64,000 bases of DNA from Levilactobacillus fuyuanensis (GCF_003946395.1 NZ_RHNZ01000010.1:34397-98396), one strand, 5' to 3'. Counted from the first letter of the stretch, positions 23,575 to 33,103 are shown. Program-made: numbers and translations. Notes: generated by a model not told the origin, from the sequence alone.

Positions 23575-25512
23575 ATGAATCATTTTAACACGGAACTGAC
23601 GCGAATGGGGATGCGCGCGCGTCAGTCGGGCAAACGGCGGTATATCACCGGTTTCGATGGTATCCGGACGTTGGCCGTTTTGGGGGTTATTATTTACCAT
23701 TTGGCGCCATCTACCTTGCAGGGTGGGTACTTAGGGGTGCCGATTTTCTTCGTCGTTTCAGGTTATTTAATTACATACTTATTGATTCAGGAGTTCGATA
23801 CGCAGAATCACATTGATATTATTGGCTTTTACGGACGACGGTTAAAACGACTGTACCCGGCGCTGGTGACTATGATTCTTGGAACAACGGCCTACATTAC
23901 GCTGTTCCAGCGGAGTCTGTTGGTCAATATCCGGGGAACGGTCATGACCAATCTGATCTACGGGTATAACTGGTTTGAAATCAATCACGGCCAATCGTAT
24001 TTTGATCGATTCAGCGGGGAATCGCCGTTTACCCATCTGTGGTCGTTGTCGATTGAAGGTCAGTTTTACCTGATCTGGCCGCTGGTGGTGCTGGGACTCT
24101 TGCTGTTTGTGCACAAGAAGTCCCAACGGCTGGGCATTCTCATGGCGGTCGCCGTGGTTTCGGCGATTGCAATGGCTGTGCTGTACAGTCCTAATAACCC
24201 CAACCGGGTCTACTACGGAACCGACACGCGGATGTTTGCGATTCTAATTGGTGCGGGGATGGCCTTTGTTTGGCCGGCACACAAGCTGAATGCGGATGTC
24301 GGTAGGCAACAGCGACTGACTTTGGACGTTGTCGGCGGACTCTCGTTACTGGCGCTGATCTACCTATTCTTTACCATGAACGGGCAGGCGGCCAGCACGT
24401 ATCGCGGCGGGATGTTCTGGTTCACGGTGTTGTCCGGTATTCTGGTTGGCACGGTGGCTCATCCCGGGAGCGATATGAACCGTATCCTGACGAACCGGTT
24501 GTTTAGCTATGTGGGTAAACGGAGCTACGGGATCTATCTTTACCAATTTCCCGTGATGATTTTCTACGAATCTAAGGTCAATATCGGGAATCATCCGCTA
24601 TTTCATGCGTTGATTGAGGTGGCGCTGATCTTACTGGTCACCGAGCTCAGCTATCGGTGGATTGAAAATCCGATGCGGCATTACCACTATGGGCAGTTGA
24701 CGGGGGACGTTGTGCGGTACTTCCAGCAACCCAAGGCACATCGTCTGGCCAATACATTAGGTGTGGTCGCGGCCTTACTCTTTGGATTGACGGCAGTTGG
24801 TTTCGTACAGCAGCCCGCGGCGGCCAAGCCAACGGCGCTGCAACAGACCATCACTGCTCGGCAGGCTGCGGCAAAGAAAAAGAATGCGGCGGCCGTGAAA
24901 AAGCAGAAAGCCTTGGCGGCGGCTTCATCCAAGAAAAAGCACGACACGGCGGTAGCTTTCTCCAAGCTGTCAAAGGCTAATCAAAAGTTGGCGAAGTACT
25001 ACTACTTAACGCCAGATGAAGTCTTAAATAGTAAGCAAACGCCGTTAACCGCAATCGGAGATTCCGTCTTGCTGGATGATTCCGGTGATTTGCAAGACGT
25101 CTTCCCAGGTGCCATCGTTAATGGTAAGGTTGGCCGGCAAGCGGCCGACATGCACGATGTTATCGTGGGTATGGCCCAACAAGGTCAGCTGGCGAAGAAT
25201 GTCTTGATCAATATCGGAACTAACGGCTACGTGACGCCGGAACAGGCCGATGACATTGTCCACGCTATCGGACCAGATCACCAGATCTTCTGGGTCACGG
25301 CCCACGTGCCAACGCGTGAATGGCAGAATTCCGTGAACAATCGAATTGCCAAGACTGCGGATAAGTACCACAATGTCCACGTGATTGACTGGTACACGAC
25401 GGCTAAGAACCAGCCTAAGTGGTTTGTCAGTGACCACGTTCACCCGAATAATTACGGGAACCGGCACTACACTTCGTTGATTGCTAAGGCAATTGCGCAG
25501 GCTAATCAGTAA
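23575..25512 (+). CDS. OatA-like membrane acyltransferase with extracellular SGNH domain
   Basis: 645 residues. Residues 20-400 are the acyltransferase-3 domain with about ten membrane helices and the active-site His region (GVIIYHLAPSTLQGGYLGV) plus HLWSLSIEGQFYLIWP and the end SYRWIENPMRHYHY. An Ala/Lys-rich linker follows. The C-terminal SGNH esterase-like domain has TAIGDSVLLDDSG (Ser), LINIGTNGYV and SDHVHPNNYG (Asp-x-x-His). This architecture transfers acetyl groups to peptidoglycan (OatA) or other wall polymers. GGAG precedes the ATG. The N-terminus is somewhat extended before the first helix. The exact acceptor is unknown. Confidence 0.93.
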   Translation: MNHFNTELTRMGMRARQSGKRRYITGFDGIRTLAVLGVIIYHLAPSTLQGGYLGVPIFFVVSGYLITYLLIQEFDTQNHIDIIGFYGRRLKRLYPALVTMILGTTAYITLFQRSLLVNIRGTVMTNLIYGYNWFEINHGQSYFDRFSGESPFTHLWSLSIEGQFYLIWPLVVLGLLLFVHKKSQRLGILMAVAVVSAIAMAVLYSPNNPNRVYYGTDTRMFAILIGAGMAFVWPAHKLNADVGRQQRLTLDVVGGLSLLALIYLFFTMNGQAASTYRGGMFWFTVLSGILVGTVAHPGSDMNRILTNRLFSYVGKRSYGIYLYQFPVMIFYESKVNIGNHPLFHALIEVALILLVTELSYRWIENPMRHYHYGQLTGDVVRYFQQPKAHRLANTLGVVAALLFGLTAVGFVQQPAAAKPTALQQTITARQAAAKKKNAAAVKKQKALAAASSKKKHDTAVAFSKLSKANQKLAKYYYLTPDEVLNSKQTPLTAIGDSVLLDDSGDLQDVFPGAIVNGKVGRQAADMHDVIVGMAQQGQLAKNVLINIGTNGYVTPEQADDIVHAIGPDHQIFWVTAHVPTREWQNSVNNRIAKTADKYHNVHVIDWYTTAKNQPKWFVSDHVHPNNYGNRHYTSLIAKAIAQANQ

Positions 25513-25568
25513 CGGTTGAACTGCTAGTTTGCCGGTTACCTGTGTCTTATATCTTCAGAATAAAATGT

Positions 25569-25618
25569 AAACTGCGTTGTCCCAAGCTAATTGAAGCTGA
25601 GGGCAACGCAGTTTTTTA
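25569..25618 (+). terminator. Terminator of the acyltransferase gene
   Basis: AAACTGCGTTG pairs with CAACGCAGTTT around a looser inner stem and ends in a T run. Confidence 0.9.
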
Positions 25619-25678
25619 CGAAATCAATGGTAGTTATAAGAGTAGGGCGATCATCTGGGGTGAGGTCCATTACCCGTC

Positions 25679-25719
25679 AAAAAGTCGTGAACGCTACTGA
25701 TTTGCCGTTCGCGACTTTT
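25679..25719. other. Strong hairpin of unknown role
   Basis: AAAAGTCGTGAACG and CGTTCGCGACTTTT pair over 14 positions with one mismatch. It follows a proper terminator by 60 bases, and the 384-base gap before the next gene shows nothing else apart from a weak promoter. It could be a second terminator. Confidence 0.55.
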
Positions 25720-25896
25720 CGCTGGGAACACCGCTAACGCCCCGTAATGTTAGTTCCATTAATTTACCGGAGGACCGGGATTTTTAGCGATTTTTTAGCG
25801 AAATTGGGAGATGATTTCTGCCCGAAAAAAAGGACCGTGTTATGATACCAATTGAGTTCAGGGATGAATTCGAAAATTTACTGGGGGGTAATTGTT

Positions 25897-26655
25897 ATGA
25901 TGAAAAAAGTTGCAATGATCGCAGCAGCTGCGGCTATGGTATTACCATTGGGGATTGGTGCTATTGCTCCCGCAACCGGTGAGGTTACTGCTTTTGCGGC
26001 CGCTAAACCAGCAGCCAAAAAAGTGACTCACACGTTAGTCAGTGCAAAAGCTATCAAGAAAGCAGCGTTCCACGTTAAGAGTGGCAAGCCAGCGCTGTAT
26101 AGCGCAGCGTTTGCAGCTGATCAAGCCAAGGTCGGCATGACCAAGAAAGGGACTTTAGCGGGCGGCATGACCTACTACGCAACCAAGAAGATTGTCGTTA
26201 AAGTCAAGGCTACCAAGACAACTAAGGCTAAGAAAGTCACCTACGCCTACATCAAGTCATCCAACGGCAAGGTTGAGGGCTGGGTCGCACTTTCTAAGTT
26301 AACGGCCGGCAAGTTCATGGCTGCTGACGGCAACGCCGACGCCAAGAAAGCCGCCGACAAGATTGCAGGGAAGACCTACACGTTGGTTAGCGCCAAGAGC
26401 ATCAAGAAGAGCGCGTTCCACTTCAAGGCCAACCAACCTGCACTCTACGCCGGCAAATTCGCCGCTGACCAAGCTAAGGTAACGTTAACCAAGAAGGGCG
26501 TATTGCCAAACAGCAAGACCTTCTACGCTACCAAGACAATTACCATCAAGAAAGCTAAGAAGAACGTGAAGTACGACTACGTGACCAGCGGCAAGACCAA
26601 GGGCTGGGTCTTAGCATCTCAACTGACTGCCGGCAAATTCATGGCAGCCGATTAG
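25897..26655 (+). CDS. Secreted basic protein with two GW/SH3-like repeats
   Basis: About 252 residues. A signal peptide (KKVAMIAAAAAMVLPLGIG, cleaved near AFAAA) is followed by two repeats of 90-100 residues. Each opens with TLVSAK(A/S)IKK, contains a LYA/LYS strand and AADQAKV, and ends in GW followed by LTAGKFMAAD. The Lys/Ala-rich, GW-ending repeats resemble the surface and S-layer-associated anchor modules of lactobacilli that bind wall polymers. There is no LPXTG or membrane anchor. A GGGGGG ribosome site precedes the ATG pair at 25897/25900. Its partner and role are unknown. Confidence 0.8.
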   Translation: MMKKVAMIAAAAAMVLPLGIGAIAPATGEVTAFAAAKPAAKKVTHTLVSAKAIKKAAFHVKSGKPALYSAAFAADQAKVGMTKKGTLAGGMTYYATKKIVVKVKATKTTKAKKVTYAYIKSSNGKVEGWVALSKLTAGKFMAADGNADAKKAADKIAGKTYTLVSAKSIKKSAFHFKANQPALYAGKFAADQAKVTLTKKGVLPNSKTFYATKTITIKKAKKNVKYDYVTSGKTKGWVLASQLTAGKFMAAD

Positions 26656-26675
26656 TTAAATACTCCAGTATATTT

Positions 26676-26711
26676 AAAAAACGGATGGCTTACGGGCCAT
26701 CCGTTTTTTTT
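26676..26711 (+). terminator. Terminator of the repeat-protein gene
   Basis: AAAAACGGATGGC pairs with GCCATCCGTTTTT. The related stem CGGATGGCC occurs in the terminator at 31598. Confidence 0.92.
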
Positions 26712-26728
26712 GCGGTTTAAACGTCAAT

Positions 26729-26942
26729 TGTTGTGTGTCGCTTGCGGCTGCCAGGGGTTCCACCTGCTGTGGGGACCGGTCGGTAAAAGCCTGAGAAGCG
26801 GTCTTTTACCTCGACTTGAAACCTCGCGGAGAAGCACGAGGTTCCAAGTTCGTCCCATGGCGTAAGCACGGGAAGAAGCAAGCACTCGTTCTAACGCTAT
26901 CGTCACGGCCGGTTCTACCCCTGGCCTCCAGCTAAGACAACT
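26729..26942 (+). repeat. Structured 200-bp intergenic element, copy 4 (divergent)
   Basis: Outer stem GCCAGGGGT (26750) with ACCCCTGGC (26917), extended on its outside by GTTGT / ACAAC. GCTGTG / CACGGC closes the interior. The first hairpin is GTAAAAG / CTTTTAC with the loop CCTGAGAAGCGGT, and the second is ACTTGAAACCTCG with CGAGGTTCCAAGT. Only the pattern and the GCGGTC loop end match copies 1-3; the stem sequences differ. It sits between the repeat-protein terminator and the glucuronide symporter gene, about 110 bases after that gene's stop. Confidence 0.7.
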
Positions 26943-27051
26943 GTTTACCCAAACAGTATAACGTCTGCGTATCAGCTAATACTAGTTGAATAGACATGAT
27001 GCAAGTAAATTAAACGATTTGCACATTCAGACAATATTAACCGCTTACAAT

Positions 27052-28467
27052 TTAGTCTTGATTGAGCTGTTTTAAGTATTCAGCGTTGGCGGTAACTTTC
27101 TTCTTGTTCAGTGGGTACCAGAGAATCAAGATCAGGGCGCCAACACCCATGCAGACGGCTGGTAAGCCAACCGACAGTTGATAAATGTGGTTGGCAACGG
27201 CTTCGGTCTGAACGGCACCACCGGTCGTGGACGCCTTGTAGCCAATAAAGGACAACAGGAGACCAGAGACCCCACCGGCTAGGGCTTGCGCAACCTTTCT
27301 GGAGAAGGAGTTAACCCCGTAGACCACACCGTCTTCACGAATGCCATTTTCAACCTGTTCGTTATCAATGACGTCGGTGATGAAGGCCCAGACCATCAGG
27401 TTAAACATCCCAATTCCCATTGAACCAATGAAGGCGAAAATTAGGTAGACCACGACGCTGTGCGTGTGAATGATAAAGAGTAGGGTAAAGAAGATGAAGC
27501 CTAAGATCAGGAAACTTGCGGTGGCTTCTTTCCGGCCGAACCGTTGGTAAAGGTGTTTGGTGAATGGCGCCAACAGGAAGACGGCAACGGAAATGGTCAG
27601 CATTGCCAGAGCCATGGCTCCTTTGTTTTTGAAGTAGTCATTAAATAAGTATGATGCCATTGACGTGTAGCTGTAGAGGGCAATACAAATCAAAATATCG
27701 ACGATTACGAGGACAATCAATGCCCGATCGGTCAATAGTTTTTTGAACAGAGTACTTAATGGCACGTTTTCACTCTTGTGGGTCCGCACCCGTTCGTGGG
27801 TGAAATGACCCAGAATGGAGTAGGCCAGGAACCCCCCAATTGCACAGAGACTAACGACTGTAAATAATCGTGTTGAAGAAATTTGTTGTGACCCTTTGGC
27901 ATACATGAACATGGGCACGAAGTAGCTGACCAGAACCGTCCCGATAGCTGAACCGATGCTCCGGAAAGTCGACAGAGACGTCTTATCGGCGGGGTTGCTG
28001 GACATGGAAGAAGCCATCGAACCGTAGGGAATGTTGACGGTCGAGTACAGAATCCCCCAGGCAATGTAGGTAATGAAGATGTAGACAATCTTCGTCGTCA
28101 TGGAAAGGTGACTGACCCAGGGTAAAAAGAGCAACATGGAGAGCAGAAGCAGCGGGTACTTCATCTTACGAATCCAGGGATGGAACCGGCCATCGTGTTT
28201 CAAGTCACTGTTGTCGACCAGCCGACCCACGCCGAGGTCAGCGAAAGCATCGATGAAGCGCGCAATCAGGAAGAGAATCCCGACGACAGCGGCGGAGACA
28301 CCGAGAACGTTGGTGTAAAAAATCATAAGAAACGTCGTGACGGTGGTAAAGGTCAACATGTTCCCGATATCACCGAACATGTAGCCAATCTTATCTTGAA
28401 TCCCGAATGGTTGTTTCGTAACAACAGTTGTATTCTGATTATTCAAATTCTTCACTGTACCTTCCAT
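27052..28467 (-). CDS. uidB: GPH-family sugar:cation symporter, probable glucuronide transporter (module 1)
   Basis: 471 residues with twelve membrane helices. The N-terminal GYMFGDIGNMLTFTTVTTFL, the loop motif LGVGRLVDNS and INIPYGSMAS-like VNIPYGSMASSM are those of the glycoside-pentoside-hexuronide family (MelB, UidB, XylP). It follows the beta-glucuronidase gene by 16 bases in the same operon, so import of glucuronides with H+ or Na+ is the natural assignment. AAAGGAG precedes the ATG. Its paralogue at 31664 is similar over the whole length. Confidence 0.88.
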   Translation of the reverse strand: MEGTVKNLNNQNTTVVTKQPFGIQDKIGYMFGDIGNMLTFTTVTTFLMIFYTNVLGVSAAVVGILFLIARFIDAFADLGVGRLVDNSDLKHDGRFHPWIRKMKYPLLLLSMLLFLPWVSHLSMTTKIVYIFITYIAWGILYSTVNIPYGSMASSMSSNPADKTSLSTFRSIGSAIGTVLVSYFVPMFMYAKGSQQISSTRLFTVVSLCAIGGFLAYSILGHFTHERVRTHKSENVPLSTLFKKLLTDRALIVLVIVDILICIALYSYTSMASYLFNDYFKNKGAMALAMLTISVAVFLLAPFTKHLYQRFGRKEATASFLILGFIFFTLLFIIHTHSVVVYLIFAFIGSMGIGMFNLMVWAFITDVIDNEQVENGIREDGVVYGVNSFSRKVAQALAGGVSGLLLSFIGYKASTTGGAVQTEAVANHIYQLSVGLPAVCMGVGALILILWYPLNKKKVTANAEYLKQLNQD

Positions 28468-28483
28468 GTGAATTGCTCCTTTA

Positions 28484-30298
28484 TTAGTTTTTATAGTTGA
28501 AATTAGGAATTGCTTGCCAACGGTGGGCTAGCCAGGTTGCAGCCGCTTTAGGTTCGCGGGCCCGGTTGAAGATCCCCTTGCGATTACCTTGAACCCGACC
28601 AATACCGACCTTGGTCTGAAAGTCGGCGAAGTTCCACAGCTGCTCACCGACGAAGTTCGTGATACCGTCAAAGACCTTCGCGTTCATGGCGTAGTAGTTG
28701 ACCTGATACTCTTCAGAGAAGGGCTCGTTGTAGGCGCTGTGTAACCCGGGTAGCGTGTCAGCACCGAATTCGGTGAACATGATCGGTTTGGTGGGATATT
28801 TGGCTTGCCATGCCTGTAATTCTTGGGTCTCAGCAACAGCCGCAGCATCAAGGTCACCCGTCTGAATATACCAACCGTAGTAGCGGTTCAGGCAGAGAAT
28901 ATCAGCGAGGTCGGAACAGGTGTCGCGTTTCGGCGTGGCCATCATGATATTGATGTAGGTGCAGGGGCGCTGTTGGGGATCGAGCTGTTTGGCCAATTTG
29001 AAGAGTGGCGCGAAGTAGTCGTGGGCCCCTTCAATGTGGGTTGCTGGTTCGTTGGCCAGTGACCAGATAACGACGCTGGCGTGGTTCTTATCGCGACCGA
29101 TCATTTCCTGAATCGCTTGTTGGTGCGCGGCCTGTGTCTTAACTTGATGCCAGTAGGGATTGTTTTTAGGGCTGTTGGCCTTGCTGGAAACGTTGAAGTC
29201 GAAGCCCGGCATCAAGCCAACGGCGGGAACTTCGTCGATAACGACGATGCCCTCACGGTCGCAGAGGCGCATCATTTCTTCGGAGTAAGGGTAGTGCGAG
29301 GTCCGAAATGAGTTGGCACCCATGTGCTTCAGTAGGTTTAGATCGAGTACGTTAGCCGCTTCGTTGAGGCCACGACCGTTGATGTAAGTGTCTTCGTGTT
29401 TACCGAAGCCCTTGAAGTAGAAAGGACGGTCGTTGATGAGAAACTGTCCAGCCTTGACGGCGACGGTTCGCAAACCAAAGGGTTCGGTATAGCTATCGAG
29501 GACGCTGCCATCTTCGGCTAAAAGTGTAACTTGGGCGTGATACAGGTAGGCGTTCAGGGGTTGCCAGAGGTGAATCTGGTCGAGATGAATGGCACTGTCT
29601 CGGCCGGTACCGGTGGCGACAACCGTATCGCTGGCATCGCGTAGGATGACTTGAATGCGGCCACTAGCCTGGGTAGTCTCACTGTGTACAGTGACATCCG
29701 CGGTGTTAGCTTTGAGGTCAATCTGTGGTGTAATCGTGATGTCTTCCAATCGATTCCACGGCGTTGCCAGCAGGTCAACGTTGCGGTTAAGGCCGGCATA
29801 GTTGAAGAAATCAAAGTTTTCGTCTACATGAGGAATACGGTGGCCGGCGTCGTCAGTCGTTTCAGAGTAGTTACCAACGGGTAAGGTTGTATCGTCTAGT
29901 AGGTTACTGATTTTCACGGTGATTCGGTTTTCACCAACGTGGGCGGCGTCGTTGATTGGTAGCTCGAAGGGGGTAAAGCCACCCTTATGATGGCCAACGG
30001 CGATACCGTTCACGTAGACCCAAGCTTCGTGGGTGGCGGAACCAAATCGCAGGCTGAGCCGTTGTTCGCTGAGAACATGGGGAATGGTCAACTGGCGTTC
30101 GTACCAGACATAGCCGTCATGGTGCCGCAGTTTTAAATTAGTCGTTTGATCGTTGAAGGAAGCTGGGACAGCAATATTGTCCGGGTCAGTCAATGGCTGT
30201 TTAGGATCTCTAGGTTCGTCAGGTACCTGCATTTGAAATTGCCAAATACCGTTAAGGCTTAAGACGGTTCTCGTTTCAGTGTTTAATGGGTATAACAC
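28484..30298 (-). CDS. uidA: Beta-glucuronidase (GH2), module 1
   Basis: 604 residues, the normal length for UidA. Sugar-binding, immunoglobulin-like and TIM-barrel domains are in order. The acid/base Glu is in WSLANEP (about residue 413) and the nucleophile Glu in MFTEFGAD (about 507). The glucuronate-recognising Asn-x-Lys motif is present as QGNRKGIF near the C-terminus, which separates glucuronidases from galactosidases. The start is GTG with TGGAG upstream. It hydrolyses beta-glucuronides imported by the following symporter. A cre site lies in its promoter region. Confidence 0.94.
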   Translation of the reverse strand: MLYPLNTETRTVLSLNGIWQFQMQVPDEPRDPKQPLTDPDNIAVPASFNDQTTNLKLRHHDGYVWYERQLTIPHVLSEQRLSLRFGSATHEAWVYVNGIAVGHHKGGFTPFELPINDAAHVGENRITVKISNLLDDTTLPVGNYSETTDDAGHRIPHVDENFDFFNYAGLNRNVDLLATPWNRLEDITITPQIDLKANTADVTVHSETTQASGRIQVILRDASDTVVATGTGRDSAIHLDQIHLWQPLNAYLYHAQVTLLAEDGSVLDSYTEPFGLRTVAVKAGQFLINDRPFYFKGFGKHEDTYINGRGLNEAANVLDLNLLKHMGANSFRTSHYPYSEEMMRLCDREGIVVIDEVPAVGLMPGFDFNVSSKANSPKNNPYWHQVKTQAAHQQAIQEMIGRDKNHASVVIWSLANEPATHIEGAHDYFAPLFKLAKQLDPQQRPCTYINIMMATPKRDTCSDLADILCLNRYYGWYIQTGDLDAAAVAETQELQAWQAKYPTKPIMFTEFGADTLPGLHSAYNEPFSEEYQVNYYAMNAKVFDGITNFVGEQLWNFADFQTKVGIGRVQGNRKGIFNRAREPKAAATWLAHRWQAIPNFNYKN

Positions 30299-30332
30299 GA
30301 TGAATCACTCCAATTTTGTTTGATTGCTCTAT

Positions 30333-30346
30333 TGCAATCGCTTACA
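30333..30346 (-). promoter_or_regulatory. cre site (CcpA operator) of glucuronide module 1
   Basis: On the minus strand TGTAAGCGATTGCA fits the cre consensus TGTNANCGNTNNCA at every fixed position. It lies 35 bases ahead of the uidA start, just after a TATTAT -10 candidate, a position that would block transcription under glucose. The same 16-base string TTGCAATCGCTTACAA is present in module 2. Confidence 0.85.
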
Positions 30347-30459
30347 ACTAAGATAATATAAGAAGTGAGTAGCGTCTTGGACTATTTTGACGAAAGACAG
30401 ACAATATTGATATTTTGCGAAAATTACAAAAGATTTGGACAATTGTGGAGGTCTTTGCG

Positions 30460-31536
30460 GTGAAAAGTGAGCAGGAACAAGAGTTGGTTGTCGCGCTCTC
30501 CCGAATCAGTGGGGTGACGGTTCGGCGGTGTGATACGGACTTAAACACGGTATTTATCGCGGGAGATGATGGTGACCTTCCCGAATTTAATAAGCTACCG
30601 GCCGATAGCGGTGAGTGTATCCGGGCAATTACGGGTCAAGGAGACTTTTTGGTGGCCGGTATCTTTAATGCATCGGCGGTCGCTGGCTATCTGGTGGCGG
30701 GGCCCGTTACCACGCATAGTTGGAGCCTCGCACGCGTCATCATCTCTGCGATTGGTGCGAGTGATCAGCCCTTGGCGTTGATTGAGGATCACGTGAAGGT
30801 TGCCAATCTTGACGTTGATCTGGCCAAGCGTGATAGCGACAATGATGCCCAGATTGTTAAAGCCTATAGATATCAGAATCAAATCATGGATGCCATTACG
30901 CGGGGCGATCGAGATGGTGTGAAGCATGCTTTGACAGGAATCTTGGGCGAAAAGGAACGCTTCCTATCGCGGATTCCTAATCGACGACTGCGGTCCACCA
31001 AGAATATCCTGTTTGTCGCGAACACGGCTTTTCGGATTGCAGCCGAGCGGGGCAATATTAGTCCGGTGGTCTTGGACCGCATTTCCAGCCACTATTCGCA
31101 GGCTATCGAGCAACTCTTCTCGTTGAAGAGTGAGGAACAGTTGGTTCTGGAAATGGCTACCCAATACTGTGATGTCGTTGCTGCACGGCGAAACAATCAA
31201 TATAGTGTGAAGGTCAACCGCGCCCTTCAGTTTATCTACCGTCATTATCGAGAACCGCTGAATCTCACCGGAATTGCGCAGATTGCCGAATCCTCGCCCG
31301 GGTACTTGTCGCGGCGATTTAAACAGGAGACTGGGGAAACTATTTTTGAGTTCATTAACCGTTACCGCATCCGGATGTCGCGCGTCTACTTGCGCTATCA
31401 ACCGAAGTCGATGATGGACGTAGCGTTTGGTGTGGGATTTAACGACGTGACGTATTTCAATCGCGTGTTTAAGCGTTACGTGGGGATGACACCGGTGGCT
31501 TACATGCGGAGCAGTGAGCCGACAGTGAATGGTTAG
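30460..31536 (+). CDS. AraC-family regulator of glucuronide module 1
   Basis: 358 residues. The C-terminal 100 residues are the double helix-turn-helix (FIYRHYREPLNLTGIAQIAE, GYLSRRFKQETGETIF, VAFGVGFNDVTYFNRVFKRY). The N-terminal 250 residues are a sensor domain without an obvious cupin pattern. GTG 30460 is the start: TGGAGG is seven bases upstream, and the paralogue at 35067 aligns from the same Val. It is divergent from uidA, a standard arrangement for an activator responding to the substrate. Confidence 0.9.
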   Translation: MKSEQEQELVVALSRISGVTVRRCDTDLNTVFIAGDDGDLPEFNKLPADSGECIRAITGQGDFLVAGIFNASAVAGYLVAGPVTTHSWSLARVIISAIGASDQPLALIEDHVKVANLDVDLAKRDSDNDAQIVKAYRYQNQIMDAITRGDRDGVKHALTGILGEKERFLSRIPNRRLRSTKNILFVANTAFRIAAERGNISPVVLDRISSHYSQAIEQLFSLKSEEQLVLEMATQYCDVVAARRNNQYSVKVNRALQFIYRHYREPLNLTGIAQIAESSPGYLSRRFKQETGETIFEFINRYRIRMSRVYLRYQPKSMMDVAFGVGFNDVTYFNRVFKRYVGMTPVAYMRSSEPTVNG

Positions 31537-31597
31537 ATAATAAGGTGTGGCCTACGGTATTGCCCACGTAGTATTTACGAAATAAATAGGTGCATAG

Positions 31598-31628
31598 AAA
31601 AAAACGGATGGCCAGTAATGGTCATCCG
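31598..31628. terminator. Terminator between the two glucuronide modules
   Basis: CGGATGGCC and GGTCATCCG form the stem, with a long A run on the left (T run for the minus strand). It serves the symporter gene at 31664 and possibly the forward AraC gene. Confidence 0.85.
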
Positions 31629-31663
31629 CTTTGAAATTAATCATGTTTTGAAATTAAGTCGCG

Positions 31664-33079
31664 CTACTTTGCGTTTAGTTCTGCTAAAACCTTAGCATTT
31701 TCATCGACCCGTTTTTTGTTCAGAGGATACCACAGGAACATGATCAACGCGCCAAGCCCAAAGCAAACTGCCGGAATCCCAACGGCTAATTGGTAAATGC
31801 TATTATTAACAGCTTCCGTTTGTAGGGCACCGCCGCTAGTCGACGTCTTGTAACCGATAAAGGATAACAGGAGTCCGGCTACCCCACCAGCTAAGGCTTG
31901 GGCAACCTTTCTGGCGAAGGAATTCACGCCATAAACAACCCCGTCTTCACGCATCCCGGTCTCAACCTGTTCGTTGTCGATGACATCGGTGATGAACGCC
32001 CAGACCATCAAATTGAACATCCCCATCCCCAGTGCGGCGACAAAGGAAATAATCAGATAAGTCATGACGCTATGGGTGTGCAGAACCCATAATAGTGCAA
32101 ACATTAGGGCACCAAAAGCCAGAAAACTTTCAGTGATTTCCTTGCGCCCAAACCGTTTGTACAGCTTGTTGGCAAACGGTGCGAGAACGAAAGTTGCTAG
32201 TGACATAGAAACCATCGCAATAGCCATGGCACCTTTATCCTTGAAGTAGTCGTTGAAGAGGTAAGAAACCATAGCCATATAGGAGAATAGTCCCACGCAG
32301 ACTAAGATATCGATAGTGACCAAGATAATTAGAGCACGGTCTGCTAGCAATTTCTTACCGACAACCTTCAGCGGAATGTTTTCGGACTTTTCGGTTCGAA
32401 CACGCTCTGTCGTAAAATGTCCCAGCAAGGTGTAGGCGATGACCCCACCAGCGGCACAGATGGTGACGATGATGAAGAGCCGCATAGGTGAAATTTGTTG
32501 TGACCCCTTAGCGTACATGAATACCGGAACAAAGTAGCTGACAACAATGGTTCCAATGGCTGATCCGATGCTTCGGAAAGTAGAAAGCGAGGTTTTATCA
32601 GTTGGATTGCTTGAAATTGCAGATGCCATGGAGCCATAAGGGATATTGACGGTAGAATACAAAATACCCCAGGCAATGTAGGTGATGAAGATGTAAACGA
32701 TCTTGATTCCCATTGAAAGGTTGCTGACCCATGGCAGAAACAGCAGAATCGAAACGAAGAATAAGGGATACTTCATGTGTCGAATCCAGGGATGGAAACG
32801 GCCATCTGCCTTGAGATCACTGTTGTCGACTAGTCGGCCAACGCCTAAGTCGGCGAAAGCGTCAATGATTCGGGCAACTAAGAATAGAATCCCAACAATG
32901 GCTGCGGAAATACCGAGAGCATTGGTGTAGAAAATCATCAAGAACGTGGTTACAGTTGAAAAGGTGAGCGTGTTCCCTAAGTCCCCGAACATATAACCAA
33001 ATTTATCTCGGCCACCGAACGGTTTGTCCGTCAGAAGTTGCGTGTCTTGCTTAACTGCATTTTCAAGCGATTTTTCCAT
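31664..33079 (-). CDS. uidB: GPH-family sugar:cation symporter, probable glucuronide transporter (module 2)
   Basis: 471 residues, the same length as the module 1 protein and colinear with it. It has the identical key motifs LGVGRLVDNSDLK, VNIPYGSMAS and MREDGVVYGVNSF. Differences are concentrated in helices of the second half (for example MAMVSYLFNDYFKDKG) and at the N-terminus. AAAGGAGG precedes the ATG, 24 bases after the beta-glucuronidase stop. Two transporters of one type next to each other suggest different glucuronide preferences or simple dosage. Confidence 0.88.
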   Translation of the reverse strand: MEKSLENAVKQDTQLLTDKPFGGRDKFGYMFGDLGNTLTFSTVTTFLMIFYTNALGISAAIVGILFLVARIIDAFADLGVGRLVDNSDLKADGRFHPWIRHMKYPLFFVSILLFLPWVSNLSMGIKIVYIFITYIAWGILYSTVNIPYGSMASAISSNPTDKTSLSTFRSIGSAIGTIVVSYFVPVFMYAKGSQQISPMRLFIIVTICAAGGVIAYTLLGHFTTERVRTEKSENIPLKVVGKKLLADRALIILVTIDILVCVGLFSYMAMVSYLFNDYFKDKGAMAIAMVSMSLATFVLAPFANKLYKRFGRKEITESFLAFGALMFALLWVLHTHSVMTYLIISFVAALGMGMFNLMVWAFITDVIDNEQVETGMREDGVVYGVNSFARKVAQALAGGVAGLLLSFIGYKTSTSGGALQTEAVNNSIYQLAVGIPAVCFGLGALIMFLWYPLNKKRVDENAKVLAELNAK

Positions 33080-33103
33080 GAATAGACCTCCTTTTCCCGT
33101 GAA

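Noticed and set aside
26724..26906. 60-codon reverse frame after the secreted repeat protein
   Set aside because: It coincides with element copy 4 and has no start signal.
27037..27050. Third cre-like sequence (TGTAAGCGGTTAAT) after the module 1 symporter
   Set aside because: The last two fixed positions of the consensus are missing and the site is at the end of the operon, where it would have no obvious target.
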